A stretch of 64,000 nucleotides of DNA, taken from contig JAGCYH010000038.1 in NCBI GenBank assembly GCA_017960905.1, forward strand, positions 83,147 to 147,146, read 5' to 3'. Both the position numbers and the translations under genes were made by a program. Numbering within the stretch: the stretch's first letter is position 1; each line of letters begins with the position of its first letter. The DNA comes from Bacteroidales bacterium. Lineage in GTDB: Bacteria > Bacteroidota > Bacteroidia > Bacteroidales > Marinilabiliaceae. A model generated the notes under the pieces. It was given only the letters and a program-made list of their open reading frames with translations, was not told the DNA's origin and did no database searches. Positions 26,591-35,889 of this stretch are shown here, in pieces.

Positions 26591-28030
26591 ATGCCTGATA
26601 TAGAGATGAATAAGAAGACGTTTGGCGAGTATCTTCGTCATCCGGTTTTCAGAGTTATTTCAGAGATTGTCGATGAGCGAGGCCAGCAGGCGTTCGTTAT
26701 AGGCGGTTTTGTCCGCGACTTGCTTCTCGGCCGTCCGTCGAAGGACATCGACGTGGTGGTAGTGGGCAGCGGGATAGAGCTTGCCGAGGCCGTTTCGAGC
26801 CGCTTTCGCGGCTCGAAGTTGTCGGTGTTCAAGTCGTTTGGCACGGCAATGGTGAAAATACGCGATGTAGAGGTTGAATTTGTCGGAGCGCGGCGCGAGT
26901 CGTACCGGCGTGAGTCGCGCAAACCCATTGTCGAAGATGGCTCCCTTGAGGATGATCAGAACCGCCGCGACTTCACTATCAATGCGTTAGCTTTGAGCCT
27001 TTCGGCTCAAAACTATGGCGCGTTGGTCGACCCGTTCAACGGGCTCGACGATTTGCACAACGGCATTATCCGCACGCCCCTCGAGCCCGAAATAACCTTT
27101 TCCGACGACCCGCTTCGCATGATGCGGGCCATACGCTTCGCCACACAGCTCAATTTCACCATCGAGCAGAAAACGTTCGACGGCATTGCTGCTACGGTTG
27201 AGCGCATAAAGATTATCTCGCAGGAGCGTATCTGCGACGAACTCAACAAGATAATGATGTCAGCCGAGCCTTCGCTCGGCTTCAAAATAATGGACAAAGC
27301 GGGCCTTCTGCCGTTTATCCTGCCCGAACTGAGCGCAATGAAAGGCGTTGAGCGCGTTGGCGGACGCGGTCATAAGGACAATTTCTACCATACGATGCAG
27401 GTGCTTGATGCTGTGGCGCAAACATCTGATAATCTGTGGCTTAGATGGGCGGCTTTGTTCCACGACATTGGCAAGCCGCGCACAAAACGTTTTGATGAAA
27501 AGACCGGGTGGACATTCTATAACCACAACTTTGTGGGCGCAAAAATGTTGCCTGATATTTTCAAACGTCTGAAACTACCTCTGAATGAGAATCTTAAATA
27601 TGTAGTGAAGTTGGTCGGACTGCACATGCGCCCGATAGTGCTGAGCGAGGACGTGGTGACCGACTCGGCAGTGCGACGCCTGCTTTTCGAAGCAGGCGAC
27701 GACATTGAAGACCTCATGCTGCTTTGCGAAGCCGATATAACATCGCGCAACGAGGAGAAAGTGCAGCGCTATCTGCGTAATTTTAAGATAGTTAGACGCA
27801 AACTCAAAGAGATTGAGGAGAAAGACCATATACGCAATTTCCAACCGCCCGTAACAGGCGAGATGATAATGCAAGTATTTGATTTACAGCCATCGCCAGT
27901 TGTCGGTCAGCTCAAAAATGCCATTAAGGACGCCATTTTAGATGGCGTCATTCACAACGACTACGACGAGGCGTACGCCTTCATGCTGCAAAGAGCGGCA
28001 GAGCTTGGCTTAAAACCTGGTAATAAATGA
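26591..28030 (+). CDS. tRNA nucleotidyltransferase (CCA-adding type) with HD domain
   Basis: A 479-residue enzyme with the polymerase beta-like head FVIGGFVRDLLLGRPSKDIDVVV (the two catalytic Asp), an RRDFTINALAL motif, and a C-terminal HD domain (AALFHDIGKPRT). It adds or repairs the 3' CCA end of tRNAs. A poly(A) polymerase is the paralogous alternative, and these are hard to separate by sequence alone. Start is uncertain: ATG 26591 is used, with ATG 26606 five codons later also good; the TTG at 26582 is unlikely. Five perfect inverted repeats with arms of 8-10 bp occur, the longest at 26794-26817. Confidence 0.9.
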   Translation: MPDIEMNKKTFGEYLRHPVFRVISEIVDERGQQAFVIGGFVRDLLLGRPSKDIDVVVVGSGIELAEAVSSRFRGSKLSVFKSFGTAMVKIRDVEVEFVGARRESYRRESRKPIVEDGSLEDDQNRRDFTINALALSLSAQNYGALVDPFNGLDDLHNGIIRTPLEPEITFSDDPLRMMRAIRFATQLNFTIEQKTFDGIAATVERIKIISQERICDELNKIMMSAEPSLGFKIMDKAGLLPFILPELSAMKGVERVGGRGHKDNFYHTMQVLDAVAQTSDNLWLRWAALFHDIGKPRTKRFDEKTGWTFYNHNFVGAKMLPDIFKRLKLPLNENLKYVVKLVGLHMRPIVLSEDVVTDSAVRRLLFEAGDDIEDLMLLCEADITSRNEEKVQRYLRNFKIVRRKLKEIEEKDHIRNFQPPVTGEMIMQVFDLQPSPVVGQLKNAIKDAILDGVIHNDYDEAYAFMLQRAAELGLKPGNK

Positions 28031-28036
28031 TTTACG

Positions 28037-28543
28037 ATGGAAATTAACGATTCGCGTGTCCTTTTCAACAACGGCCATTGTGAGCCGATAGACAATCCGC
28101 CGATAATCATAGCCGACCTTATCCGCACGCCCGAAAACATTGGCAGCATCATTCGCCTTGCGGCAAATGCCGGTGTGAAACGTGTGGTAAGCATTGAGAC
28201 AGAGCAACATAAAGAGTACAAAATAAAGAAAACCGCGTGCATGGCATGGGATTATGTAGAACTCGTGCATTGCGCGCCAGAAGATGTTATGCAGTACGTT
28301 CCAGCTGATTATCAGTTTGTTGCGTTGGAAACAACGCAACAGTCGGTTAACATTTTCACCACGAAGCTGCCACGCCGTATGGCGCTTGTAGTGGGCAATG
28401 AGATGCACGGCATACGTCCCGAATTACTAAGTGAGTGCCCGCTTCACGTGCACATACCTATGACAGGCCCGGCGACAAGTATGAACGTGTCGCACGCCAC
28501 TGCCGTAGCGCTCTTCGAATGGGTACGGCAAATGTTGGTGTGA
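28037..28543 (+). CDS. SPOUT (TrmH-family) RNA methyltransferase
   Basis: A 168-residue protein with the three SpoU/TrmH motifs: RTPENIGSIIRLAANAG, LVVGNEMHGI and IPMTGPATSMNVSHATAVALFEW, which form the knotted AdoMet site. It most likely makes a 2'-O-methyl ribose in tRNA or rRNA; the target is not known. It starts 6 bases after the nucleotidyltransferase, so the two probably share a transcript, a sensible tRNA-maturation pairing. A perfect 10-bp hairpin with a GAAA loop lies at 28318-28341. Confidence 0.9.
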   Translation: MEINDSRVLFNNGHCEPIDNPPIIIADLIRTPENIGSIIRLAANAGVKRVVSIETEQHKEYKIKKTACMAWDYVELVHCAPEDVMQYVPADYQFVALETTQQSVNIFTTKLPRRMALVVGNEMHGIRPELLSECPLHVHIPMTGPATSMNVSHATAVALFEWVRQMLV

Positions 28544-28556
28544 ATTTATTATTTTC

Positions 28557-28578
28557 GCCGCCACATATGTGGCGGCGC
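28557..28578. terminator. Convergent 22-bp palindrome between methyltransferase and GH43 genes
   Basis: A perfect palindrome (half-site CGCCGCCACAT) fills the gap between two converging genes. T-rich bases lie on both sides, so it may stop transcription in both directions. Confidence 0.65.
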
Positions 28579-28580
28579 GT

Positions 28581-30281
28581 TTATTTTTCGGCGTAGAATC
28601 CTATAGTTGTTCCGGTGAAACCGCCGGCATAGGCGGTTGAAAGGAATGCGGCATCGACATTGTCGGTTAGCTTTTTCCACTCATTATCAGTGTTGTAGAA
28701 GAAAGCGAAGCTGGTTCCTTCCGAAACGATTCGCAGTCCGAAGTTGGCAACCGACGCATCGACATCGGCCGAAGCCAGTTCGGTCGATACTCCGTTTTCT
28801 GATTTGTAAACGCAGAGTTTGTTGTTGCTATCCGACTGTCGCACAGCGAAATAGTAGTAGTGATTTTCATCCTTGAAGATGGCCATGCCGGCTTGTTCGG
28901 AGCCTTCGGGTTTGAAACGCATGCTGGTTTCGCATGTGAATTTGTGATGCTGAAGACGCCGGCATATATATGCCGGCGAACCTTTTTCCGACAGTTTGTT
29001 AGTCGAGCAGGTCAGTTGAAGACAGCCTTTCTGAGCGAGCGAGTAGTGTTGCTCTGCCGAAGTGCGGAGCGACATCCAGTCGAGAGGCAGCTTGTCGTTG
29101 TCGAAGCTGACATCGACGGTGAAGTTGCCACGTTGCGCTGCAGAATCGGGTCGAACGCCTTGGCGTTCGATAATCATCGGTACAACTTCCTCATCTTTAG
29201 TGATATATGGGGTCCCTTCTTTTGTCCAGCGTACAGGCATCATAAATGTTTCGCGTCCCAGATTTTCATATCCGCTGCCAATAGGCCGGCACGCCAAGAA
29301 CACTGCCCACCAGTCGCCTTCGTTAGTTTGTATGAGGTCGGCATGACCAGAGCAGGTAACCGGATTGGGGCGGTCGGGGTTGAGGTGGCGTTGTGTGAGA
29401 ATGGGGTTTACAGCAACCGGCGTGTACGGCCCCATAGGCTCGTTGGCGGTGAAGAGAACCTCGCTGTGTCCTTCGCTAGTGCCGCCTTCGGCAGCCATAA
29501 GCATGTATTTCCCGTTTATCTTGTACAAGTGAGGACCTTCGATCCAAATAGGTTTGTCTTCGGGGTGAACTCCCTTATTTACAATGATTTTGCGCTCGCC
29601 TATGGTTTTGTCGTTCTCTATGTCAAATTCCTGTATCATTATGGTGCGATGTCCGTCGTATTCAGTTTTTTTGTCGGGCGCCTCGTCGTTGTTGACGATG
29701 TAGGCTTTGCCGTTGTCGTCGAAGAAGAACGACGGGTCGATGCCGCCAACTTCGGGCAGCGCTATCGGGTCGGACCATTCGCCGTACGGATTCTGAGTTT
29801 TTACGAAGAAATTGCCCACACCAACGTTTGTCGTTATCATGTAGTATGTCTTATTCTGTTTGTTGTAGGCCAGAGCCGGGGCGAAAATGCCTTCGCTGAC
29901 GCTTTGTCGCTGCATATCAACGAGTTGCGACTCGCGACTCAGAATGTTGCCCACTTGACGCCAGTTGACCAAGTCGCGGCTGAGAAAAAGCGGTACTCCC
30001 GGAAAGTAAGCGAAAGTTGACGTGGCAAGGAAATAATCGCCTTCGCCATTGGTACAAAGCGTCGGGTCGGAATACCAGCCCGGCAGCAGCGGATTGTAGA
30101 GGCTCTCGGCCGTCGGAAGCGGAGTCGATTCGTAATACGAATCGTGACCTTCGTAGTGAAAATAATCGAAATAGGCCTTCGAAGAGCCTGTTTCGCCTGC
30201 AGAATTATTTTTGCAGGATGCTAAACCTATTGCTAATGCGCTAATTAACAGCGGAAAAACGAATGATTTCTTGTCGCTCAT
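28581..30281 (-). CDS. GH43 glycoside hydrolase lipoprotein
   Basis: A 566-residue lipoprotein: signal with lipobox ALAIGLASC at the N-terminus, a five-blade GH43 domain (LLPGWYSDPTLC with the catalytic-base Asp, GGIDPSFFFDDNGKAY, and IEGPHLYK with the acid Glu), and a C-terminal beta-sandwich module (about residues 385-566) like those of beta-xylosidases. Relatives release arabinose or xylose from plant xylans. I start it at ATG 30281 because that places the lipobox correctly; an in-frame ATG further upstream gives an unlikely leader. No SusC/SusD pair is beside it, so it is not in a standard polysaccharide-utilisation locus here. It contains a perfect 22-bp palindrome (28957-28978). Confidence 0.9.
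   Translation of the reverse strand: MSDKKSFVFPLLISALAIGLASCKNNSAGETGSSKAYFDYFHYEGHDSYYESTPLPTAESLYNPLLPGWYSDPTLCTNGEGDYFLATSTFAYFPGVPLFLSRDLVNWRQVGNILSRESQLVDMQRQSVSEGIFAPALAYNKQNKTYYMITTNVGVGNFFVKTQNPYGEWSDPIALPEVGGIDPSFFFDDNGKAYIVNNDEAPDKKTEYDGHRTIMIQEFDIENDKTIGERKIIVNKGVHPEDKPIWIEGPHLYKINGKYMLMAAEGGTSEGHSEVLFTANEPMGPYTPVAVNPILTQRHLNPDRPNPVTCSGHADLIQTNEGDWWAVFLACRPIGSGYENLGRETFMMPVRWTKEGTPYITKDEEVVPMIIERQGVRPDSAAQRGNFTVDVSFDNDKLPLDWMSLRTSAEQHYSLAQKGCLQLTCSTNKLSEKGSPAYICRRLQHHKFTCETSMRFKPEGSEQAGMAIFKDENHYYYFAVRQSDSNNKLCVYKSENGVSTELASADVDASVANFGLRIVSEGTSFAFFYNTDNEWKKLTDNVDAAFLSTAYAGGFTGTTIGFYAEK
28957..28978 (-). repeat. Perfect 22-bp palindrome inside the GH43 gene
   Basis: Half-site CGCCGGCATAT followed at once by its complement, within coding sequence of the C-terminal module. 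Confidence 0.88.
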
Positions 30282-30539
30282 TGTATATGTTTGTTTTATG
30301 ATTGAATTACGATGTAAATATAAGAGTTTTTTTGAAAAAAAATTATTATTCTTGTAAAACACATATTTTCCCGTATGTTACATAATCCGTTTTTTTGACT
30401 GAATTGTGTGATGAACGAAGTTAAGATTTGTCTTTTGTAAAGCGTTGATTACTAGTGCTTTCTCTTTCTTAATGAGAAATGAAGTGCGCATCGATTCTCT
30501 ATAATAACCAACCATTTTGGTATGTTTTGTTATGTCTTG

Positions 30540-30547
30540 TAGTTTTG
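30540..30547 (+). promoter_or_regulatory. Possible promoter -7 box for the TonB receptor
   Basis: TAGTTTTG matches TAnnTTTG, 57 bases before the start. The 323-base gap 30282-30604 otherwise shows AT-rich sequence and no riboswitch that I can recognise. Confidence 0.4.
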
Positions 30548-30604
30548 GTAAGTTTTTTTTTATGTACTTTTATCGCGTTTTTATTAGCAATTAACATATA
30601 ACAG

Positions 30605-32482
30605 ATGAAAAAGACATTTTGTTTATTATTGACAGTTGCTGCTGTTTCGGCTTACGCCGAACAGCAGGACACCTTGCGTACGGTCTCTCTCGACGAGGTT
30701 GTGGCCACAGGTACGCGTTCACAGACCGATTCTCGTTTATTGCCCATGACGGTGAGTGTGGTGAATGAGGCAAAACTCACTCAACGCAACGAGGTGAATA
30801 TATTGCCAACGCTCAACGAACAAGTCCCAGGCTTGTTTGTAACGCAGCGCGGTGTTATGGGCTACGGCGTCAGCACAGGAGGTAGCGGCGGTATTAAAGT
30901 GCGTGGCATTGGCGGTTCGCCTAATACCGACATCCTTGTGCTCATCGACGGTCTGCCGCAATATGCGGGTTTGTACGGCCACCCAGTGGCCGACAACTAT
31001 CAGACGATGATGGCCGAACGCGTGGAAGTGATACGCGGTCCGGCTTCGATATATTACGGCAGCAACGCCATGGGCGGCGTGGTGAACATTGTTACGCGCC
31101 AGCCAAAGACCGATGCCGTGATGAGCAATCTGCACCTTCAGTATGGCTCCTACGCTACGCTCGATGCCGGAGCGACGAACCAAGTTCGTCGCGGTAAGTT
31201 CTCGTCGGCGGTGGGCTTCAACTATACCCGTACCGACGGGCATCGCGACAATATGGAGTTTGACGAGAAAAACGGTTTCGTGCGTTTGGGCTACGACGTG
31301 AGCGACAACTGGCGCCTCTCGGCGACAGGCAACGTGGCACATTTCAACTCATCGAATCCAGGGCCAGTGTCTAAACCATTAGAAGACAATGATATGCATA
31401 TTTTGCGCGGCATGGCCGCGCTGTCGTTGGAAAACAGTTTCGAGGCAACATCGGGTGCCTTGCGCGTCTTCTACAACGGCGGCAAACACGAGATATATGA
31501 CGGTTTCGCACAAGGTGTGACACCGCCCGCGTCAACCTATTTCCACAAAGACATTATGGCCGGCGTGAGTGCGTATCAGTCGGTTGCCTTCTTCGAAGGT
31601 AACAACACTACCATTGGCTTTGATTATCAGCATTTTGGCGGTCATGCCTGGAACGAGGCCCTTGCCGACGGCAAGGAGACCGACATAATAGACAAGACAC
31701 AGAACGAGATAGCCGGTTATGCCGATTTCCGCCAGAATATAGCTCAGCGGCTTACGTTCGATGCCGGCGTGCGCATAGACTGGCACTCGGAGAGCGGCAC
31801 GGCATACGCGCCGCAAGCCGGTTTGTCGCTGGTTTTGCCCAGCGACGCACAACTCAAAGTGCTTGCAAGCCGCGGTTTCCGCAATCCGACGTTGCGTGAG
31901 TTGTACATGTATAAGCCTGCTAATAAGGAACTTGAATGCGTGAGTCTGTGGAACTATGAGATATCGTACCGCCAGTATCTGATAGAGCACCGTTTGAAGC
32001 TTGGTGCAAATGTTTTTTATCTCGATGCGAAAGACAACATTGAGACTCGTGTTACCGACGGTCGTCCGCTTAATGTGAATACCGGCGAGATGAAAAACAC
32101 CGGTGTGGAGCTCGAAATTGGTTACGATTTCGGTCAGGGCTTGCGTGTCGACGCCAACTACAGTTACCTCAATATGGATACGCCGGTTTTGGCAGCGCCG
32201 GAACATAAACTCAACGCCTCGGTGCGCTATCATCATGAGAGTTTCCGCATAGGCACATCGCTTCAGTGTATCACCGGACTCTATACGGAGCTTGCAAGTG
32301 CTTCTGCACCAGCAACTAAGGAAGACTTCGTTCTTTGGAACGCCGATGCCGCCGTGCGCATCTGCAAAGGCTTGTGGGCCAATCTCAAAGCCGACAATCT
32401 CATTGGTCAGGAATACGAGATAAATGCCGGATTCACAATGCCTAAAACTACCATTATGGGCGGTCTGAACTGGTCATTCTGA
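30605..32482 (+). CDS. TonB-dependent outer-membrane receptor
   Basis: A 625-residue protein with a signal peptide (KTFCLLLTVAAVSAYA), a TonB-box-like DTLRTVSLDEVVATG, a plug domain (VRGIGGSPNTDILVLIDGLPQ, then RVEVIRGPASIYYGSNAMGGVVNI) and a 22-strand barrel ending in Phe (MGGLNWSF). It is the short, BtuB/FepA-like class without the SusC-type N-terminal extension, so an iron chelate, haem, cobalamin or metal is likelier than a glycan. No cobalamin riboswitch is visible upstream. The DUF362 lipoprotein gene follows after 26 bases and is probably co-transcribed, hinting at a redox- or metal-linked substrate (inference). Confidence 0.9.
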   Translation: MKKTFCLLLTVAAVSAYAEQQDTLRTVSLDEVVATGTRSQTDSRLLPMTVSVVNEAKLTQRNEVNILPTLNEQVPGLFVTQRGVMGYGVSTGGSGGIKVRGIGGSPNTDILVLIDGLPQYAGLYGHPVADNYQTMMAERVEVIRGPASIYYGSNAMGGVVNIVTRQPKTDAVMSNLHLQYGSYATLDAGATNQVRRGKFSSAVGFNYTRTDGHRDNMEFDEKNGFVRLGYDVSDNWRLSATGNVAHFNSSNPGPVSKPLEDNDMHILRGMAALSLENSFEATSGALRVFYNGGKHEIYDGFAQGVTPPASTYFHKDIMAGVSAYQSVAFFEGNNTTIGFDYQHFGGHAWNEALADGKETDIIDKTQNEIAGYADFRQNIAQRLTFDAGVRIDWHSESGTAYAPQAGLSLVLPSDAQLKVLASRGFRNPTLRELYMYKPANKELECVSLWNYEISYRQYLIEHRLKLGANVFYLDAKDNIETRVTDGRPLNVNTGEMKNTGVELEIGYDFGQGLRVDANYSYLNMDTPVLAAPEHKLNASVRYHHESFRIGTSLQCITGLYTELASASAPATKEDFVLWNADAAVRICKGLWANLKADNLIGQEYEINAGFTMPKTTIMGGLNWSF

Positions 32483-32508
32483 TATGAACAAAACAATAAT
32501 ATAAAGAT

Positions 32509-33891
32509 ATGAAAATCAAACTTTTATCATTAGCAATGCTGGCGCTTGTATCGTGCAAGGCGCAAGACAAGCAGCAATCGTACACCGATGCCGGTCAGGG
32601 AGAACCCTCTGTTGTGTATATGACACAGGACATTTCGCCCGAGTCGTTGGTGAGAATATACGATGCCCTTGGCAAGCAAGCCACGGGGCGAGTGGCTGTA
32701 AAAATAAGCACCGGAGAATCAGGTGGTCATAACTATTTGCAACCCAAGCTTATAGCACCGCTTGTCGATAAGGTTAAAGGCACCATAGTAGAGTGCAATA
32801 CCGCCTACGGCGGCAGCCGTGCAGGCTCCGAAAAGCATTGGCAGACCATCAAGGAACACGGTTTTCTCGACATTGCCAAAGTGGACATTATGGATGAGGA
32901 GGGCGATTTCACCATACCTGTTCAGGACACCAAATGGATAAAATACGACCGAGTTGGCACGCATCTGAAGAACTACGATTTCATGATAAATCTTGCCCAC
33001 TTCAAAGGTCATGCTATGGGCGGTTTTGGCGGTGTGCTCAAAAACCAGTCGATAGGTGTGGCCTCGTCGAGTGGCAAGGCGTACATACACTCGGCTGGCG
33101 TTACCGAAGACGTACGTAATATGTGGTCGCACACGGGCAATCAGGATGGTTTCCTTGAGTCGATGGCGGCAGCCGCACAAGCTGTGCACAATTATTTTGG
33201 CAACGGCGAACGAATATTATACATCAACGTAGTCAACAATCTATCAGTCGATTGCGACTGCGACTCTCATCCGGCAGCGCCCGAGATGAACGACATAGGC
33301 ATTCTGGCCTCTACCGACCCAGTGGCGCTCGACCAAGCTTGTGTCGATTTGGTTTTCAACTACAACTCAAAAAAAGGCGACGACGCTGCGGCTCTCATCA
33401 AACGCATCAACTCGCGTCACGGCATACACATACTTGAGCGCGCTGCCGAAATTGGTTTCGGCAGCCGCAAGTACACCATTGTCAGCATCGACGGCGACGA
33501 AATGCTTAAGTCGCTCAACGACAAGCAGGCAAGCCTGCTTGTGCGCAACAAGGGCGTGACGACTGAGCATAATCAGAACGGTGTGAAAGACCTGCTTGGC
33601 CTTTTGGCCAAGCAGCCCGAGCGCTTGCGCGGCGCTGTCGTGGCCGACAAGATGGTTGGCAAGGCGGCTGTCGCCTTGATGGTAAAAGGCGGCGTGAAAG
33701 CTGTTTATACAAACCTTATTTGTACTCCTGCTGTTAAGCTACTCAAAGACAATAATATACAAGTTGTAGCAGCCGAAGAGGTGCCGATGATACTCAACCG
33801 CGACAAGTCGGGGCAATGCCCAATAGACTCAAAACTCAACGATGTGGATAATATCGACGAGTGCGTCAGAATATTGTCGGCGATGGATTGA
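32509..33891 (+). CDS. DUF362-DUF1893 fusion lipoprotein
   Basis: A 460-residue protein with a lipoprotein signal (MLALVSC, Cys about residue 16), a DUF362 domain (GRVAVKISTGESGG, INLAHFKGHAMGGFGGVLKN, then SVDCDCDSHPAAPEMNDIG and STDPVALDQACVDLV) and a C-terminal DUF1893 domain (about residues 350-450; AVVADKMVGKAAVALMVKGGVKAVY). DUF362 proteins often associate with iron-sulfur proteins; DUF1893 has a deaminase-like fold. Function of the fusion is unknown. The CDCD cluster could bind metal. It sits behind a TonB receptor and near a NapH-like membrane protein on the other strand. Two perfect 10-bp hairpins are at 33521-33542 and 33592-33615. Confidence 0.8.
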   Translation: MKIKLLSLAMLALVSCKAQDKQQSYTDAGQGEPSVVYMTQDISPESLVRIYDALGKQATGRVAVKISTGESGGHNYLQPKLIAPLVDKVKGTIVECNTAYGGSRAGSEKHWQTIKEHGFLDIAKVDIMDEEGDFTIPVQDTKWIKYDRVGTHLKNYDFMINLAHFKGHAMGGFGGVLKNQSIGVASSSGKAYIHSAGVTEDVRNMWSHTGNQDGFLESMAAAAQAVHNYFGNGERILYINVVNNLSVDCDCDSHPAAPEMNDIGILASTDPVALDQACVDLVFNYNSKKGDDAAALIKRINSRHGIHILERAAEIGFGSRKYTIVSIDGDEMLKSLNDKQASLLVRNKGVTTEHNQNGVKDLLGLLAKQPERLRGAVVADKMVGKAAVALMVKGGVKAVYTNLICTPAVKLLKDNNIQVVAAEEVPMILNRDKSGQCPIDSKLNDVDNIDECVRILSAMD

Positions 33892-33925
33892 TAAGGCGAG
33901 TATTTGGCAGATAACGTAACGAACA

Positions 33926-34213
33926 ATGATAGAGCGAATTAAGGCATTTCTGAAAGGATTGTCGTTTCGTACAGGCGTAATAGTTTTGTTACTCTGTATT
34001 CCGTGCTATGTCCTTTCGTTTGTGCAAATGACGTTCGATTTCCTTTCGCCTGAGGCGAAAGGCGTTTGGTTTGTTGTGTTTTTCGGCCTCGCCAAATTGT
34101 TTCAGTACAGCGGTTTGCTCATTCTTGGCGCTGAAGGTATACGAAGGCTGAAGGCAAAATTCAGAAAAAAAAGGAAGAACGAAGCTGAGGAGGAAAGCAG
34201 TGGCATCGAATAA
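33926..34213 (+). CDS. Small two-helix membrane protein
   Basis: A 95-residue protein with two membrane segments (about residues 16-36 and 46-70) and a very basic then acidic C-terminal tail (RRLKAKFRKKRKN, EAEEESSG). Not recognised. It starts 34 bases after the DUF362 gene and overlaps the next membrane protein gene by 14 bases, so these three or four genes likely form one operon. A perfect 9-bp hairpin (34042-34062) is inside. Confidence 0.7.
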   Translation: MIERIKAFLKGLSFRTGVIVLLLCIPCYVLSFVQMTFDFLSPEAKGVWFVVFFGLAKLFQYSGLLILGAEGIRRLKAKFRKKRKNEAEEESSGIE

Positions 34214-34598
34214 TAAAAAAACGACAATAATCATCGTAAGAATTTGTCATTCAGTTGTTTGTTTGCTGATGTGTTTCTTCGGAACGTTATTGTTGCTACG
34301 TATGATGACAACTCCAAATTATCACGGTGGTGATGGCGCTGGCCTGCATGCAGTGGGTCTGTTTATGGCATTGTGCTTTTGTTTGTTGATAGAAACAATC
34401 GGGTTGGCGGTCATACACGTTATTGGCAAGAAAATAGCTATTCCCTTAGTGTTGGTAATGTTGGCCGGTGCCTTGTTTAGTATAATGACTGATGATTTCG
34501 AATTCTCGCTGGCAATGTTCCTTATGCTGCCGTTATATTGGTTAGTCAGCTGGCTGACGGAGAAATACATAGAACGGGAACGGAAGAAAGAGGAATAA
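34200..34598 (+). CDS. Small four-helix membrane protein
   Basis: A 132-residue hydrophobic protein with about four membrane segments and a charged C-terminus (ERERKKEE). GTG start at 34200 overlaps the preceding gene by 14 bases, suggesting coupled translation. No family recognised. It may be a membrane partner of the preceding protein or of the DUF362 lipoprotein; that is inference from position only. Confidence 0.65.
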   Translation: MASNNKKTTIIIVRICHSVVCLLMCFFGTLLLLRMMTTPNYHGGDGAGLHAVGLFMALCFCLLIETIGLAVIHVIGKKIAIPLVLVMLAGALFSIMTDDFEFSLAMFLMLPLYWLVSWLTEKYIERERKKEE

Positions 34599-34626
34599 AG
34601 AACTAATTCTTTTCACCCCAAAAAAC

Positions 34627-34664
34627 AGAGAACGCCCGATGCCATAAGGCATCGGGCGTTCTCT
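34627..34664. terminator. Bidirectional terminator
   Basis: A 17-bp stem (AGAGAACGCCCGATGCC and complement, loop ATAA) lies between converging genes. On the minus strand it is followed by TGTTTTTT. Confidence 0.85.
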
Positions 34665-34683
34665 CAAATATCACACTTCACTA

Positions 34684-35748
34684 TTATTTCCCTATTTCGA
34701 ATTTGAATGGTTTGTCGAACTGGCGTTGCGAATAGTAGGTTACCGATGGGTTGGTGAGGTCCATAATCATGGTCCACAGAGTGCCGCCGATGCGGCTCTC
34801 GCCCCAAGGCTCTTGAGCTACCGAGAATACCGTTTCGCTGAATTGCGGTGTGTCCATCACGCCTTGCGCATCGTCGTATGCGCTGCAGAGCTTTTCGTAG
34901 CGGTTGTCGCCCTCTACGAGGCCGGCACCGAGTTTTTGCTCGCACAGGTAGTGGTTTGTTACAGCGCGAGTTTCGGTTACAACCATCTCATTGTCAACGT
35001 ATTCCACAACGACGCTGCGTCCCGATGCGTCGGACATGGCGTAGTGGTGCGCCGCGCCTATGTCGGAGTGCATGTCGATGTTGCTGAGCAGTTTCACCGC
35101 CTCATCGACCGATGAGGCGTTCTTGAGCAGGTAGGCAATCGCTGCTGTTGTGGTGAGGTTTGGTTTTCCGGTGTTTTGGTCGGTAACCACGTCATCGCCG
35201 GCCATAAGGTCGGCAATGGCGAACCCTTTCTCGTTGATGCCGTCGAGCGCCACAAAGAGGCAGCTCAGCGCCATATATTGGTTTTTGAAGCCTTCGGGCT
35301 GCCAGCCATCGCCAAAGCCCAGAAACTCAACGTTGAACGTCGAGATGCTCTCGTAGCCGCGTGTGGGTTTGCAGTGCAGTATCATTGCCGTAGCCGATGG
35401 ATAGTCGAAGTTGCGCCCCATGAGCACGTGGCCGTCGGGTGTGCGGGCTGTGAGGGTAGAGCAGCCGAAGTTCATCGAGTCGGGCGTAGCCGACGGGTCG
35501 TAGTAGCCTTTCGAGAGGAATTTCGACAACGCGATAGAAAGGTCGGTGGCATTTTTAATGCCGCCGCCGGCCATCAGCTCGTCGAATCCGTCGTCGCCTT
35601 CGTATTCCATATAATAGAGTTTGTCGTCGAGTTTTTGCACCGAACGCGCACCGTTTACCAAATCGCCGAATATCGACCATGCACCGGCAAGAATTACAAC
35701 CGTTAATATTAACAGGCTCCACAGAATGATTTTAATCGCTTTTTTCAT
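34684..35748 (-). CDS. Membrane-anchored C45/linear-amide hydrolase (Ntn fold)
   Basis: A 354-residue protein with an N-terminal membrane anchor (IILWSLLILTVVILAGAWSIF) and an Ntn-hydrolase domain of the C45 / penicillin V acylase / bile salt hydrolase superfamily. The candidate nucleophile is the Cys of MNFGCSTLTA (about residue 96); GHVLMGRNFDYP follows as in this superfamily. That Cys would be exposed by autocleavage after the Gly. It would hydrolyse a linear amide such as an acylated amino acid; the substrate is unknown. The anchor suggests it works outside the inner membrane. A perfect 10-bp hairpin lies at 35098-35119. Confidence 0.8.
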   Translation of the reverse strand: MKKAIKIILWSLLILTVVILAGAWSIFGDLVNGARSVQKLDDKLYYMEYEGDDGFDELMAGGGIKNATDLSIALSKFLSKGYYDPSATPDSMNFGCSTLTARTPDGHVLMGRNFDYPSATAMILHCKPTRGYESISTFNVEFLGFGDGWQPEGFKNQYMALSCLFVALDGINEKGFAIADLMAGDDVVTDQNTGKPNLTTTAAIAYLLKNASSVDEAVKLLSNIDMHSDIGAAHHYAMSDASGRSVVVEYVDNEMVVTETRAVTNHYLCEQKLGAGLVEGDNRYEKLCSAYDDAQGVMDTPQFSETVFSVAQEPWGESRIGGTLWTMIMDLTNPSVTYYSQRQFDKPFKFEIGK

Positions 35749-35889
35749 TTTAGTTTATTTTTAATGATTAATAATTTCGTTTGTTTTTTTCTGCAAAGTA
35801 ACAGCGGCCGGAATCGATGTGCAATAGCTGGGGATATTTGACACCGATTTTGGGACGAAAAGCGCGTTTTGTGACGAATGAAACGCCTG

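Noticed and set aside
28957..28978. Insertion-sequence end or regulatory operator inside GH43
   Set aside because: The reading frame is intact, no target duplication or partner end is seen, and it fits the general pattern of in-gene palindromes.
30282..30604. Cobalamin or other riboswitch before the TonB receptor
   Set aside because: No conserved B12-box or other riboswitch core could be recognised.
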